Part shown: piece by piece, positions 1 through 9,085 of the stretch
Layout: each line of letters starts with the position of its first letter
Numbering within the stretch: the stretch's first letter is position 1
Origin: Lachnospiraceae bacterium
GTDB lineage: Bacteria; Bacillota; Clostridia; Lachnospirales; Lachnospiraceae
Direction of reading: 5' to 3'
Assembly: GCA_021153185.1 (NCBI GenBank)
Contig: JAGKTY010000033.1
Coordinates: forward strand, 1-26,714
DNA length: 26,714 nucleotides
Notes under the pieces: model-generated
What the model saw: the letters and a program-made list of their open reading frames with translations, nothing else
Told to the model about the DNA's origin: nothing
Databases searched by the model: none
Program-made: the position numbers and the translations under genes

Positions 1-21
1 CCCGTCTAGGTCGTTCAATTT

Positions 22-94
22 GGGATCTTAGCTCAGCTGGGAGAGCATCTGCCTTACAAGCAGAGGGTCATAGGTTCGAGCCCTATAGGTCCCA
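22..94 (+). tRNA. tRNA-Val (anticodon TAC)
   Basis: This folds as a full cloverleaf. The acceptor strand GGGATCT pairs with AGGTCCC, the anticodon loop CTTACAA gives anticodon TAC (valine, GUA codons), and the T loop GGTTCGAGCC is present. The discriminator base is A, and the CCA tail is not encoded. It is followed 18 bases later by tRNA-Leu, and the two probably share the terminator at 201-228. Confidence 0.96.
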
Positions 95-112
95 TTTTTA
101 TTTTTTATATGC

Positions 113-196
113 GCTGGTGTGGCGGAATAGGCAGACGCGCAGGACTTAAAATCCTGTGGTGGCGACATCGTGCCGGTTCGACCCCGGCCACCAGCA
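113..196 (+). tRNA. tRNA-Leu (anticodon TAA)
   Basis: This is a long (84 nt) class II tRNA. The acceptor GCTGGTG pairs with CACCAGC, the anticodon loop CTTAAAA gives TAA (leucine, UUA codons), and there is an extended variable arm (GGTGGCGACATCGTGCC region). CCA is not encoded. It is the last gene of the two-tRNA unit. Confidence 0.96.
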
Positions 197-200
197 TGAA

Positions 201-228
201 AACCTCGTACTTGTACGAGGTTTTTTTT
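201..228 (+). terminator. Rho-independent terminator of the tRNA pair
   Basis: A perfect stem AACCTCGTAC / GTACGAGGTT with a two-base spacer is followed by a run of T. It lies immediately 3' of tRNA-Leu. Confidence 0.9.
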
Positions 229-294
229 ACTCTACGCTTCGTAGGTTTTCAAGCAGCGTAAGGAAGTGTATGATTGGGTCAGGAGGTGGATGAA

Positions 295-462
295 ATGAAC
301 CAGTATGTTACAGGAACAGTAATCAAAGAACTCAGGGAAAAACAGAATATGACCCAGCTTCAATTTGCTGACAAAATTTGTGTAAGTGACAAGACGGTGT
401 CGAAGTGGGAAACGGGAAAAGGGATTTTTTGTTTTTTAAAGTCCGTTTATGTGGTAAAATAA
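295..462 (+). pseudogene. Truncated XRE-family (HTH_3) transcriptional regulator
   Basis: The 55-residue reading frame starts with a typical Cro/C1 helix-turn-helix (LREKQNMTQLQFADKICVSD, then KTVSKWETGKG). In intact relatives this last motif is followed by LPDISLLEPLA and a long C-terminal part. Here the homology stops at KWETGKG and is replaced by a short unrelated tail (IFCFLKSVYVVK) before a stop. The start at 295 is chosen because AGGAGG lies eight bases upstream; an in-frame start at 274 has no such site. It is probably a decayed remnant, though a free-standing small HTH protein cannot be excluded. Confidence 0.65.
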
Positions 463-500
463 AAGAGAATTTAGTTCGGAAGACGTAAATAAAATCGGAT

Positions 501-516
501 GAATGAACGTTCATTC
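501..516 (+). promoter_or_regulatory. 16-bp palindrome, TetR-type operator candidate
   Basis: GAATGAACGTTCATTC is a perfect palindrome, 52 bases upstream of the HAD phosphatase start. Its TGAACGTTCA core resembles operators of several TetR-family repressors (family knowledge). An AT-rich -10-like TGGTAAAAT lies just upstream at 452-460. No TetR-family gene is visible in the window, so any repressor would act in trans. Confidence 0.4.
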
Positions 517-568
517 CGGTGTGCATAGAATTGAGGGAATAAGCGGCTCAGATTGAGGGTGGGTGCAG

Positions 569-1258
569 ATGATTCGAAACGTATTATTGGATTTGGATGA
601 GACAATACTTGATTTTCATAAGGCAGAGAGAATTGCGCTCGCACGTGCGCTTGATGCAGTCGGAATAAAGCCCGTAGATGCGGTGTTGGATCGCTATAAG
701 GAAATTAATCTGATGCAGTGGAAGCGGTTGGAACTTGGAGAGCTCACGAAGCAACAGGTCAAAATTTCACGATTTGAACTATTGTTTGAACAGTTCGGAA
801 TTGATGTAAGTCCAAGCGAGACAGCAAGATATTATGAAGAAATGTTAGCAGAGGGTCATTTCTTCATTGAGGGAGCATGGGAACTGCTTCAATCCTTATA
901 TGGGAAATATCGGCTGTATATTGTTTCAAACGGGAGCAAAAAGGTGCAGGACGGAAGAATAAAAAGTGCAGGAATTGCGCCTTTTTTTGAACAGATTTTT
1001 GTGTCTGAGGATATTGGGTACAACAAACCGGATGTCAGTTTTTTTGATGCCTGTTTTGCACAGATTCCTGATTTGGAAAAGGATGAAACAGTGATTGTCG
1101 GAGACAGTCTTACTTCGGATATCAGGGGCGGATTAAATGCCGGCATTCATACAATCTGGTTTCGTCGTAACGATACGGCGGGATTTGGTGAGATTTGCCC
1201 TGAGTATGAAGTAGTGCGGCTTGATCAGATACCGGAATTGTTGAAGCGGATTTCGTAG
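569..1258 (+). CDS. HAD-superfamily hydrolase, YjjG-like nucleotide phosphatase
   Basis: A 229-residue cytoplasmic HAD phosphatase. Motif I is LLDLDET (nucleophile D8, acid/base D10), motif II is the serine of IVSNGS (about S120), motif III is the lysine of YNKPD (about K153), and motif IV is VGDSLTSD (D179, D184). The helical cap between motifs I and II and the overall length fit the YjjG / noncanonical pyrimidine nucleotidase subgroup, which removes phosphate from (often damaged) nucleoside 5'-monophosphates. Substrate is inferred from family resemblance only. The ATG at 569 is preferred because GAGGGTGG precedes it; an in-frame GTG at 563 would add two residues. The next gene begins 15 bases downstream, so the two are probably co-transcribed. 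Confidence 0.88.
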   Translation: MIRNVLLDLDETILDFHKAERIALARALDAVGIKPVDAVLDRYKEINLMQWKRLELGELTKQQVKISRFELLFEQFGIDVSPSETARYYEEMLAEGHFFIEGAWELLQSLYGKYRLYIVSNGSKKVQDGRIKSAGIAPFFEQIFVSEDIGYNKPDVSFFDACFAQIPDLEKDETVIVGDSLTSDIRGGLNAGIHTIWFRRNDTAGFGEICPEYEVVRLDQIPELLKRIS

Positions 1259-1273
1259 AAAGGAAGTTACATT

Positions 1274-1708
1274 ATGGAGGTCGTAATCGGACTGGGATGT
1301 GTCATTATATTGCTGATTGTACTCGGTGTTCCTCTTCAGCCAATGATTGCATTGGCACTCGGTGTGATGGGTATTATTGCAATTTTTTGTACGCTGTTTT
1401 TTATTGTGATGTTAGTTATTCTGTTGCAGACGCATAAACACAACGCCAAATTTATCCGTTTGGAGGAAGGAAAGAGAATCGGATTCCATGCAGTTTATGA
1501 GGTCGATGGGAGGGAATATCACAATACGTTTCCGACAGATACTTTTTTGGAAAAACTGTTTTACCAAAAAGAGGAAGTGACGATACGCATTCGGGAAACG
1601 AGACACAGGGTATTTGTGTTTGACAAATTGACACAGGTAATTATCGGTATTGGGCTACCGGCATTTGCAGTTATTGCAGCTTTGCTTGCAGTAGGATTTT
1701 GGATCTAA
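1274..1708 (+). CDS. Small membrane protein, DUF3592-like
   Basis: A 144-residue protein with two hydrophobic segments near the N-terminus (about 4-20 and 25-51), a soluble middle of about 70 residues, and a C-terminal hydrophobic segment (about 121-143). The middle reads HAVYEVDGREYHNTFPTD followed by a basic strand-rich stretch (VTIRIRETRHRVFV), the pattern seen in DUF3592-type membrane proteins. AGGAAG precedes the ATG. Function is unknown. It lies between the HAD phosphatase (15 bases) and the GH3 gene (35 bases), suggesting one transcript. The family assignment is by pattern only. Confidence 0.72.
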   Translation: MEVVIGLGCVIILLIVLGVPLQPMIALALGVMGIIAIFCTLFFIVMLVILLQTHKHNAKFIRLEEGKRIGFHAVYEVDGREYHNTFPTDTFLEKLFYQKEEVTIRIRETRHRVFVFDKLTQVIIGIGLPAFAVIAALLAVGFWI

Positions 1709-1743
1709 GGAGTTACAAGGTACATAAATGGAAGGAGAAGGGT

Positions 1744-4308
1744 ATGACATTAAAGGAACGAGCTTATAATGGGAGCAAAGACACCAAAGAGACAGTGCTT
1801 GAGAAAAAAAACAGGGCACTTGCCAGACGGGTGGCGGCAGAAAGCTTTGTCCTGTTAAAAAATGAAAAGCAGACATTACCACTTGCCAAAAACGCAAAAG
1901 TTGCGTTGTATGGTTCCGGAATCAGACACACCGTCAAAGGCGGTACTGGCTCGGGTGATGTTGGTGAGCGCTATTGCGTTACAATTTATGACGGACTAAA
2001 AAATAACGGCATGGAAATCACAACAGATGCATGGCTCGACAGCTATGATGAGATTTATCAAAATGCCAGAATTTTATGGCGCGACGTGGTCAATCAAAAG
2101 CGTGCGTTGTATGATGATAATTTTTTTAAAGCATATACCGCTACGCAGTTTCGGATGCCGGATGGGGAGCCGCTCAATATAGAAAAAGCGCGGAACGATG
2201 GCGCTGAAGTTGCTATTGTAGCAATCAGCCGTGTTGCGGGAGAAAATGCAGACAGGCATGATGAACTTGGCGATTACTATATTTCAGAAGGAGAATTTGC
2301 ACTCGTAAAAGATGTTTGTGAGGCGTATGATCGCGTTATCTTGGTCATCAACACCGGAGGACTGATTGACCTTGCTTTTACGGAGGCGTTTGAAAATATT
2401 ACAAGTATCGTACAGTTTATGCAGGCCGGGGAAGAAGGCGGAAATGCACTGTATGATGTGCTTGTCGGAGATGTTAATTTCAGCGGCAAAATGACAGACA
2501 CCTGGGCGCTCACCTATGATGACTACCCGAATGCAGATACATTCAGCTATAAGAGCGGTGATGTTTTTTCAGAAGCGTATGTGGAAGGTGTTTACGTGGG
2601 TTACCGGTATTTTGACACGTTTGATGTGCCGGTTCGATACAGCTTTGGACATGGCCTGTCCTATACGACATTTGCAATTCGCACGGGAGAAATAAAGGCC
2701 CAAGATGACCGCGTGAGTTTGGATGTGTGCGTGACAAACACCGGGGATGTGGCAGGAAAAGAGGTCGTACAGATTTATGCATCCTGTCCGCAGGGTGCGC
2801 TTCCAAAAGAGTACAGGAGATTGGTGGCATTTGCCAAAACGAAGCTCCTTGCACCGGGAGAGGATATGAAGATGACGATTTCCTTTCCGCTTGATGGACT
2901 CACTTCTTACGATGAAACGCAAAATGCGTATATTTTGGAAGATGGACTTTACGGAATCTGGGCGGGCAATTCGTTAGCGAATGCTAATATTTGTGGAGCG
3001 CTTTCGCTTGCACAAACCATTGTGAAAACGCAGTGTGAAAGTGTATGCCCGTTAAAAGAAACGTTGGAAGAAATCGTTCCTGATATGCAGAGCCTTCTAG
3101 TAAAACAGGATGTTTGGACAGCGTTTGTCAAGGAGCAGGGCTTGCCGGTTGTTGAACTTTCCGTGGAAGATATTCATACAGAGACCATCGTATATGACGA
3201 TATGATCTCAAAGGAAGACGGTGCAATCCGAAAGATGGTAGATGGATTTAGCCGGGAGCAATTAATCAGCTTTGCGATGGGTGTTGTCTGTGATGGCCAG
3301 AATGATGTAGGTGCAGCGGTGACGGTTGTTCCGGGTGCGGCAGCGGAGACATCCTACAAAGCACAATGTGAGCCGTGGAATGTCGCGAGCATTGTCATGG
3401 CAGATGGTCCTGCCGGAGTACGTATCAGGCGTGATTATGAGGTGATTGACGGCACGGTACCGGTCGGACAATTCCTTGAGACAATTGAAAATGGTTTTTT
3501 CGCACCAAAAAAAGAATGGAAGGGCGAAATTTATCATCAGTACTGTACGGCTTTTCCGGTTGGAACATTACTCGCACAGAGTTTTGATGTAGCGCTCATC
3601 AAAGAGGTCGGCAGAGCAATCGGTGAAGAAATGGATGCATACAATATCACGCTTTGGCTTGCGCCGGGGATTAACATTCATCGGAACCCGCTTTGCGGCA
3701 GAAACTTTGAGTACTATTCAGAGGACCCGGTTGTAGCGGGCATTGTTGCGTCTGCAATGACTATGGGCGTTCAGAGCGTTCCAGGTTGCGGAACGACAAT
3801 CAAACATTATGCTTGTAATAATCAGGAAGATAATCGCATGGGAAGTGACTCGATTGTCAGTCAGAGGGCACTTCGTGAGATTTATACAAAGGGTTTTGAG
3901 ATTGCAATTAAGGATGCGCAGCCGATGGCAATTATGACAAGCTACAATATGATCAATGGCATTCATGCCGCCAATCACAGAGATTTGTGCGTGAAGCTTG
4001 CACGTGATGAGTGGGGATTTGCAGGCGCAATCATGTCGGATTGGGATACGACGGTCAATTCTTCTGCGGGAGAGTGTACGGCGTCAGGTTGTATGCGCGC
4101 CGGAAATGATATGATTATGCCGGGCTCTTCCAAAGATGTGAAGAATTTACAAGAGGAGTTAGACGCGCAAACACTTGACATGGAAACGGTAAAACAGTGC
4201 GTATGTAATACGATTAAGCTTTGTCTTGCATCAAACAGATATGAGGAGGCTAAGCCATATACAGAGCAATTCGAAGGCCTTGACAGCTATATTGTGGTGA
4301 CGGAATGA
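1744..4308 (+). CDS. GH3 family beta-glucosidase-like glycosidase with inverted domain order
   Basis: An 854-residue glycoside hydrolase family 3 enzyme without a signal peptide, so probably intracellular and acting on imported beta-linked oligosaccharides. The usual GH3 order is reversed. The C-terminal-type alpha/beta domain comes first (ARRVAAESFVLLKNE at about 27), then a fibronectin-III-like domain (about 320-400, VCVTNTGDVAGKEVVQIYAS), and the TIM-barrel catalytic domain last. The barrel shows ADGPAGVR, the K687-H688 motif KHYACNNQ, and IMSDWD with D766 as the likely nucleophile. Such reversed enzymes are known from rumen and gut Firmicutes (Butyrivibrio and Ruminococcus enzymes, from memory). 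The ATG at 1744 follows GGAGAAG; an in-frame start at 1699 overlaps the previous gene. It overlaps the next gene by ATGA, indicating translational coupling. Confidence 0.9.
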   Translation: MTLKERAYNGSKDTKETVLEKKNRALARRVAAESFVLLKNEKQTLPLAKNAKVALYGSGIRHTVKGGTGSGDVGERYCVTIYDGLKNNGMEITTDAWLDSYDEIYQNARILWRDVVNQKRALYDDNFFKAYTATQFRMPDGEPLNIEKARNDGAEVAIVAISRVAGENADRHDELGDYYISEGEFALVKDVCEAYDRVILVINTGGLIDLAFTEAFENITSIVQFMQAGEEGGNALYDVLVGDVNFSGKMTDTWALTYDDYPNADTFSYKSGDVFSEAYVEGVYVGYRYFDTFDVPVRYSFGHGLSYTTFAIRTGEIKAQDDRVSLDVCVTNTGDVAGKEVVQIYASCPQGALPKEYRRLVAFAKTKLLAPGEDMKMTISFPLDGLTSYDETQNAYILEDGLYGIWAGNSLANANICGALSLAQTIVKTQCESVCPLKETLEEIVPDMQSLLVKQDVWTAFVKEQGLPVVELSVEDIHTETIVYDDMISKEDGAIRKMVDGFSREQLISFAMGVVCDGQNDVGAAVTVVPGAAAETSYKAQCEPWNVASIVMADGPAGVRIRRDYEVIDGTVPVGQFLETIENGFFAPKKEWKGEIYHQYCTAFPVGTLLAQSFDVALIKEVGRAIGEEMDAYNITLWLAPGINIHRNPLCGRNFEYYSEDPVVAGIVASAMTMGVQSVPGCGTTIKHYACNNQEDNRMGSDSIVSQRALREIYTKGFEIAIKDAQPMAIMTSYNMINGIHAANHRDLCVKLARDEWGFAGAIMSDWDTTVNSSAGECTASGCMRAGNDMIMPGSSKDVKNLQEELDAQTLDMETVKQCVCNTIKLCLASNRYEEAKPYTEQFEGLDSYIVVTE

Positions 4309-5966
4309 AACAGAAAAAAGGGCTAAATGATTTACTTATACCGATTTTGCTTGTGCTTGTGGTAGTCCCGGTTTTGGTCTATTTTCATATTTATGAGTCG
4401 GGACTATCACAGTATGATTGGTATGACACGGACGATACGGTTTATGATTTGTATGTGACAGGCAAGCAGACCGTTTTATTGATTACAAGCGGTGTCATGC
4501 TGGCAATTCTTGCTTTTTATGTTCTTTTATACAAAGAAACGTGTAAAAATATGAAATGTCTACTTCCGGTTTTGGGATATGAGACATGGATGGTGCTATC
4601 CGCTTTTGGGGCAAAGGATAAAACACTTGCGCTTCGCGGAGCCGAGGGGTGCGGGGAAAGTCTTTTTGTCGTACTTTGTTATGGCGTGATTTTGGTCTAT
4701 TGTTATCAGCTGTTGCAAAGTGAGGCGGATTACCTGACAGTATTAAAAGGTATTTGCGTGGTCACGGTTGTGCTGGGCGCCGTTGGTTTGTTTCAGCTTG
4801 CAGGCAGGGACTTACTCGATTTGCAGTGGGTGCAGCGCCTGATTATGCCGTCTGCGTTAGAGGCGCAGTACGTAGGCAAATTGGGGGATACATTTTCGGC
4901 GCATACGGTGTATTCAACGCTGTTTAATCCAAATTATGCCGCACAGATTTTTGCAGTGTTTCTCACCTTTTTTATGTATATGGCGTTTACGGAGCAAAAG
5001 AAAAAAATTGCAGTTTGTTATTTGGGGCTTTGCGGCGTACTCGCACTTTTGTTGTTTTTTACATATTCAAGAATGGGACTCATACTCGGCATTGTAGGTG
5101 CCATCGGGGCTTTATGGTTAGCCGTAGGTAATAAAAAGAAAACGATTGTCCTAAGCATTGCGTTTGTGTGCGTGGTTGTTTTATTATTTGGTCTTGACTT
5201 TGTAACCGGCGGTCGGATGAAAAGCAGACTGATTGATGCCAAAACCGATATGCCGATTTCAAGTATGACAACAGATGAAGAAGGCATACATATTACCTAC
5301 AAAGGGGAGCATGCCGATGTTACTTTAGCAGATGCAAAAGGGCATACCGGTCTGTTTGGAGGAGACGGAAGTATCCGGGTAAAAGACCTCGGTGAAATAG
5401 AAGGCATAGAATTGATGCTGGATGACCATACGTGGTATTTTGTCCAAATAGACGGCGTGTATTACTATATCAATGATTTTGGCAGGCCGGATACGCTTAC
5501 GGATATACCAAAGGTTTCGCTTTTCGGACTTGAGCATCTGGCATCGGGACGTGGCTATGTATGGGCGAGAACGATTCCGGTTATTTTGAAGCGCCCACTG
5601 TTTGGATACGGACCGGATAATTTTGTGGCAGCATATCCGCAAAACGATTATGTGGGTAAGTATTATTATAGTAAAATGACCAACATGATTATGGACAAGG
5701 CACACAACGGTTATTTACAAATTATGGTGCAAAATGGTGTGCCCGCTCTTGTTTGGCTGGCGCTGTTTGTGATAATATGGATAAAGAGGGAACTACAGAC
5801 GGACAGACAAGGTCTTTTGATCAGTGAGCGTATGGGAAAGGCAGCATTTCTTTCCTGTTGTATATACTTGGTCAGTCTTTTGACGTGTGACATTACATTG
5901 TTCACGATGCCTGTTATGGTGTGTATTTGGGGTATTTCAATCTCAACGCAAAAGAGCAGTCTGTAA
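4305..5966 (+). CDS. O-antigen ligase / Wzy polymerase-like membrane protein
   Basis: A 553-residue polytopic membrane protein with roughly ten or more hydrophobic segments. The C-terminal half has the O-antigen ligase (PF04932) signature: RGYVWARTIP, then FGYGPDNF (about 433-440), then DKAHNGYLQ before a hydrophobic helix. A hydrophilic block (about 305-390) sits between the two membrane halves and is presumably the large extracytoplasmic loop. In this family such proteins transfer or polymerise lipid-linked glycans at the outer face of the membrane; a surface polysaccharide or teichoic-type substrate is inferred. The start overlaps the stop of the GH3 gene by four bases. No glycosyltransferase or flippase genes are nearby, so the pathway cannot be placed. 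Confidence 0.82.
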   Translation: MKQKKGLNDLLIPILLVLVVVPVLVYFHIYESGLSQYDWYDTDDTVYDLYVTGKQTVLLITSGVMLAILAFYVLLYKETCKNMKCLLPVLGYETWMVLSAFGAKDKTLALRGAEGCGESLFVVLCYGVILVYCYQLLQSEADYLTVLKGICVVTVVLGAVGLFQLAGRDLLDLQWVQRLIMPSALEAQYVGKLGDTFSAHTVYSTLFNPNYAAQIFAVFLTFFMYMAFTEQKKKIAVCYLGLCGVLALLLFFTYSRMGLILGIVGAIGALWLAVGNKKKTIVLSIAFVCVVVLLFGLDFVTGGRMKSRLIDAKTDMPISSMTTDEEGIHITYKGEHADVTLADAKGHTGLFGGDGSIRVKDLGEIEGIELMLDDHTWYFVQIDGVYYYINDFGRPDTLTDIPKVSLFGLEHLASGRGYVWARTIPVILKRPLFGYGPDNFVAAYPQNDYVGKYYYSKMTNMIMDKAHNGYLQIMVQNGVPALVWLALFVIIWIKRELQTDRQGLLISERMGKAAFLSCCIYLVSLLTCDITLFTMPVMVCIWGISISTQKSSL

Positions 5967-6035
5967 TGTTCCGAATTAGCAGCATAACACAGGATGCTTC
6001 AGGTTACGCTGTTACAACTATGAGGAGGGATAGAC

Positions 6036-7121
6036 ATGAAAAAATGGAAGCAAAGACTTGTAACTTTATTGATCGCGTGCTTACTTGCGCCAATGTTTTT
6101 GGTGAGTGTGCCACAGCTTCAGACGGAGACGCAGGCTGCATCAAAGAAGTATATTATGTGGGATGGCATCGCAAATTACAAGGCGCTACATCCGACAACA
6201 ACAGGCAAATGTGTCATCGAGCAGGGGCAGAAATTTGATATGTCTGATTGGATTGATGTGTCATATTATTCAAATAATAACTATGTTTCTACAACTGCAC
6301 ATGGCATGAAGATGAAATGGACATCTGATAAAAAGGCCATCGTATCTGTTACGAACAAAGGTATTGTTAACACAAAGAAAACCGGAACTGCAAAATTGAC
6401 GGTTAAAGTGAACGGCCAGAAATTGACATGTGATGTCAAGGTTGTCAAAAAAGGCTCATTAACCAAGAAAATTAAAAATGGCAAAAAAGCCAATGAAGCG
6501 CTTGCGAAAATTGTGAAATATAGTGATGTCAAACTGACGGATAAAGTACTCAAAGAAGAGTATGCACTCTTGAAAAATATTTATAGTATTACCGGTGGAG
6601 ACAGTTATTCGACTTATAACAAAGAGAATCCAAAGATTAAGCATAATTATGGTCTGGTATATGAGAAGAATAAATATACAACGAATAAAAATGAAATGGC
6701 AATGCCACACTATGGTACTTATCGCCGAATCCGCCAAAATGTAACAAAAGCAATTAAGGACGCACCAAAGCTTACAGCAAGTCAGGCGCTCGTATTATCA
6801 GGCGAGGGACAAAGCGGAACAACAACACTGACAGCACCGGTGACGGCAGCACAGTTTTTGCGAATCATGTATCAGTCAGAATATCTTTATGATGGCAATT
6901 TAGGTGGATACCCGGGACGGTCTGAATTTTTTGAATTTGGACAGTCAACTGTTTCGGTTGGTGTGAAGCCAAGTGGCTCAAGCATTCTTACATATGTTGA
7001 TTTGACGGTTACACCGGGTAAAAATACCCTTTCTGTAAAAGCAGGAAATGTGTCACTTAACACAGGAACATACACCTTTAATCAAGAGATATTGAATAAG
7101 ATACCGGTAACAGTTAAATAA
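6036..7121 (+). CDS. Secreted protein with one Ig-like (Big_2) domain
   Basis: A 361-residue exported protein. Residues 1-35 form a classical signal peptide (MKKWKQR, then a hydrophobic core LVTLLIACLLAPMFLVS) with likely cleavage at TQA-AS. A Big_2-type bacterial Ig domain lies at about 65-145, with the hallmark pattern WTSDKKAIVSVTNKGIVNTK, then TGTAKLTVKVNGQK. The remaining 200 residues are not recognised; they include a Lys-rich linker and a second beta-rich region (about 265-361). No sortase motif, membrane anchor or catalytic motif is visible, so it is either released or bound non-covalently to the wall. AGGAGGG lies upstream of the ATG. A strong terminator follows, so it ends this transcription unit. 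Confidence 0.8.
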   Translation: MKKWKQRLVTLLIACLLAPMFLVSVPQLQTETQAASKKYIMWDGIANYKALHPTTTGKCVIEQGQKFDMSDWIDVSYYSNNNYVSTTAHGMKMKWTSDKKAIVSVTNKGIVNTKKTGTAKLTVKVNGQKLTCDVKVVKKGSLTKKIKNGKKANEALAKIVKYSDVKLTDKVLKEEYALLKNIYSITGGDSYSTYNKENPKIKHNYGLVYEKNKYTTNKNEMAMPHYGTYRRIRQNVTKAIKDAPKLTASQALVLSGEGQSGTTTLTAPVTAAQFLRIMYQSEYLYDGNLGGYPGRSEFFEFGQSTVSVGVKPSGSSILTYVDLTVTPGKNTLSVKAGNVSLNTGTYTFNQEILNKIPVTVK

Positions 7122-7131
7122 TCCGATTTAT

Positions 7132-7164
7132 GGGCGGTTCTATAGCAGAATCGCCCATTTTTTT
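7132..7164 (+). terminator. Rho-independent terminator after the Big_2 protein gene
   Basis: A ten-pair stem GGGCGGTTCT / AGAATCGCCC (one G-T pair) with loop ATAGC is followed by seven T. Confidence 0.9.
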
Positions 7165-7187
7165 CGCATTTGCACATATTGAATTGC

Positions 7188-7216
7188 TTGACAGTCACTT
7201 TTGCGTGTTTTATACT
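7188..7216 (+). promoter_or_regulatory. Sigma-70 promoter of aspS
   Basis: TTGACA (7188-7193) and TATACT (7211-7216) are separated by exactly 17 bases. The start codon is about 30 bases from the predicted transcription start, so there is no room for a T-box leader. Confidence 0.82.
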
Positions 7217-7251
7217 TAAATCTATATGTGAGAATATATGAGGAGAAGAAT

Positions 7252-9003
7252 ATGATTACAGCAAATCAATATCGTGACAGATTATTAAATGAATTATCAG
7301 AAGGCGATGTGGGCGCTACAGTGCGCGTGGCAGGCTGGGTAGAAAATATCCGTGACCACGGCGGCGTATCGTTCATCGACTTAAGAGATATGTATGGTGT
7401 GCTTCAGGTTGTTATGCGTGACACTTCATTATTAGATGGAATTTCCAAAGAGGACTGTGTCAGCATTGAAGGACCGGTGCAGCACAGAGACGAGGAAACG
7501 TACAATCCAAAGATTCCGACAGGAACGATTGAGCTTGAGGCACAAAAAGTGGACATGCTCGGTAAGGTATACACACAGCTTCCGTTTGAGATTATGACAT
7601 CCAAAGAGATCAGAGAAGATGTGCGTCTCAAATACAGATATTTGGATCTACGTAATAAAAAGGTAAAGGATAACATGATTTTCCGTTCTAACGTAATCTC
7701 ATTCCTTCGCCAGAAAATGACAGAGATGGGATTTTTGGAGATTCAGACTCCGATTCTTTGTGCATCATCACCGGAGGGCGCAAGAGATTATATCGTACCT
7801 TCGCGTAAGTTCAAAGGAAAATTCTATGCACTTCCACAGGCACCACAGCAGTACAAACAGCTTCTTATGGTGTCAGGTTTTGATAAATACTTCCAGATTG
7901 CACCTTGCTTCAGGGATGAGGATGCAAGAGCAGACCGTTCTCCGGGCGAATTTTATCAGCTCGATTTCGAGATGAGCTTTGCAACACAGGAAGACGTATT
8001 TAAGGTTGGAGAGGAAGTCCTTTCTGCTACATTTGAGAAATTCGCACCAGATGGAAGTGTGGTGACACAGGCTCCTTACCCAATCATCAGCTACAAACAG
8101 GCAATGCTTGAGTTTGGTACAGATAAACCGGACCTTCGTAACCCGCTTCGTATTGTAGATGTGACAGAGTTCTTCCAGAGATGTACATTCAAGCCGTTCA
8201 TCGGCAAGACAGTTCGCGCAATCAACGTACATGCCAAGCTTTCAAAAGGGCAGCATGAGAAGCTTCTTAAGTTTGCGACATCCATCGGTATGGGCGGACT
8301 TGGATATCTTGAAGTACTTGAAGATAAGTCTTACAAAGGACCAATCGATAAATTTATTCCGGATGATATGAAGGGTGAAATTGCACAGCTTGCGGGCCTT
8401 GAGGCAGGCGATACCATCTTCTTTATCGCGGATGTGGAAGAAAAAGCGGCAAGCTATGCCGGACAGCTTCGTACAGAAATCGGCAACAGACTGGATCTGC
8501 TTGAGAAGAATGCATACCGTTTCTGTTATGTCAATGACTTCCCAATGTTCGAGTACGATAAGGAAGAGAAAAAGATCATCTTTACACACAATCCATTCTC
8601 AATGCCGCAAGGTGGTCTTGAGGCACTTGAGACAAAAGATCCGACAGAGATTCTTGCATACCAGTATGATATCGTATGTAATGGTGTAGAGCTGTCAAGT
8701 GGTGCGGTTCGTAACCATGATATGAAAATCATGGAGAAGGCATTTGAAATCGCCGGATATACGGTGGATGATTTGAAAGAAAAATTTGGCGCACTTTACA
8801 ATGCGTTCCAGTTTGGTGCACCACCACACGCAGGTATGGCACCTGGTGTAGACCGTATGATTATGCTTCTTCGCAATGAGGAGAGCATCCGTGAGATCAT
8901 TCCATTCCCAATGAATGGTAATGCGCAGGATTTGATGTGCGGCGCACCTTCTGATGTCACAGAGCAGCAGCTTCGTGAGGTTCATATTAAAGTCAGAGCA
9001 TAA
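7252..9003 (+). CDS. aspS: Aspartyl-tRNA synthetase
   Basis: A 583-residue class II aminoacyl-tRNA synthetase that charges tRNA-Asp in the cytoplasm. An OB-fold anticodon-binding domain comes first (VRVAGWVENIRDHGGVSFID), followed by the class II core with motif 2 (CFRDEDARADRSPGEFYQLD), the GAD insertion domain typical of bacterial AspRS, and motif 3 (APPHAGMAPGVDRMIMLL). The length is normal for bacterial AspRS. The ATG at 7252 is chosen for the AGGAG eleven bases upstream; the open frame extends further 5' but without a ribosome site and over the promoter. It is a stand-alone unit with its own promoter and terminator. Codon usage looks more optimised than that of its neighbours, as expected for a translation gene. 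Confidence 0.97.
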   Translation: MITANQYRDRLLNELSEGDVGATVRVAGWVENIRDHGGVSFIDLRDMYGVLQVVMRDTSLLDGISKEDCVSIEGPVQHRDEETYNPKIPTGTIELEAQKVDMLGKVYTQLPFEIMTSKEIREDVRLKYRYLDLRNKKVKDNMIFRSNVISFLRQKMTEMGFLEIQTPILCASSPEGARDYIVPSRKFKGKFYALPQAPQQYKQLLMVSGFDKYFQIAPCFRDEDARADRSPGEFYQLDFEMSFATQEDVFKVGEEVLSATFEKFAPDGSVVTQAPYPIISYKQAMLEFGTDKPDLRNPLRIVDVTEFFQRCTFKPFIGKTVRAINVHAKLSKGQHEKLLKFATSIGMGGLGYLEVLEDKSYKGPIDKFIPDDMKGEIAQLAGLEAGDTIFFIADVEEKAASYAGQLRTEIGNRLDLLEKNAYRFCYVNDFPMFEYDKEEKKIIFTHNPFSMPQGGLEALETKDPTEILAYQYDIVCNGVELSSGAVRNHDMKIMEKAFEIAGYTVDDLKEKFGALYNAFQFGAPPHAGMAPGVDRMIMLLRNEESIREIIPFPMNGNAQDLMCGAPSDVTEQQLREVHIKVRA

Positions 9004-9012
9004 GAGATATTT

Positions 9013-9041
9013 GGGCAGGAAAATTCCTGCCCTTTTCTTCT
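9013..9041 (+). terminator. Terminator of aspS
   Basis: GGGCAGGA pairs with TCCTGCCC around a four-base loop, followed by a T-rich tract (TTTTCTTCT). Confidence 0.8.
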
Positions 9042-9085
9042 GGAAAACAATGCCCTGAAACTTTTTGCTTTTTTGCAATTGTGTA

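Noticed and set aside
7165..7251. Possible T-box leader for aspS
   Set aside because: The predicted transcript leader is only about 30 bases, too short for a T-box, and no T-box sequence or antiterminator is seen.
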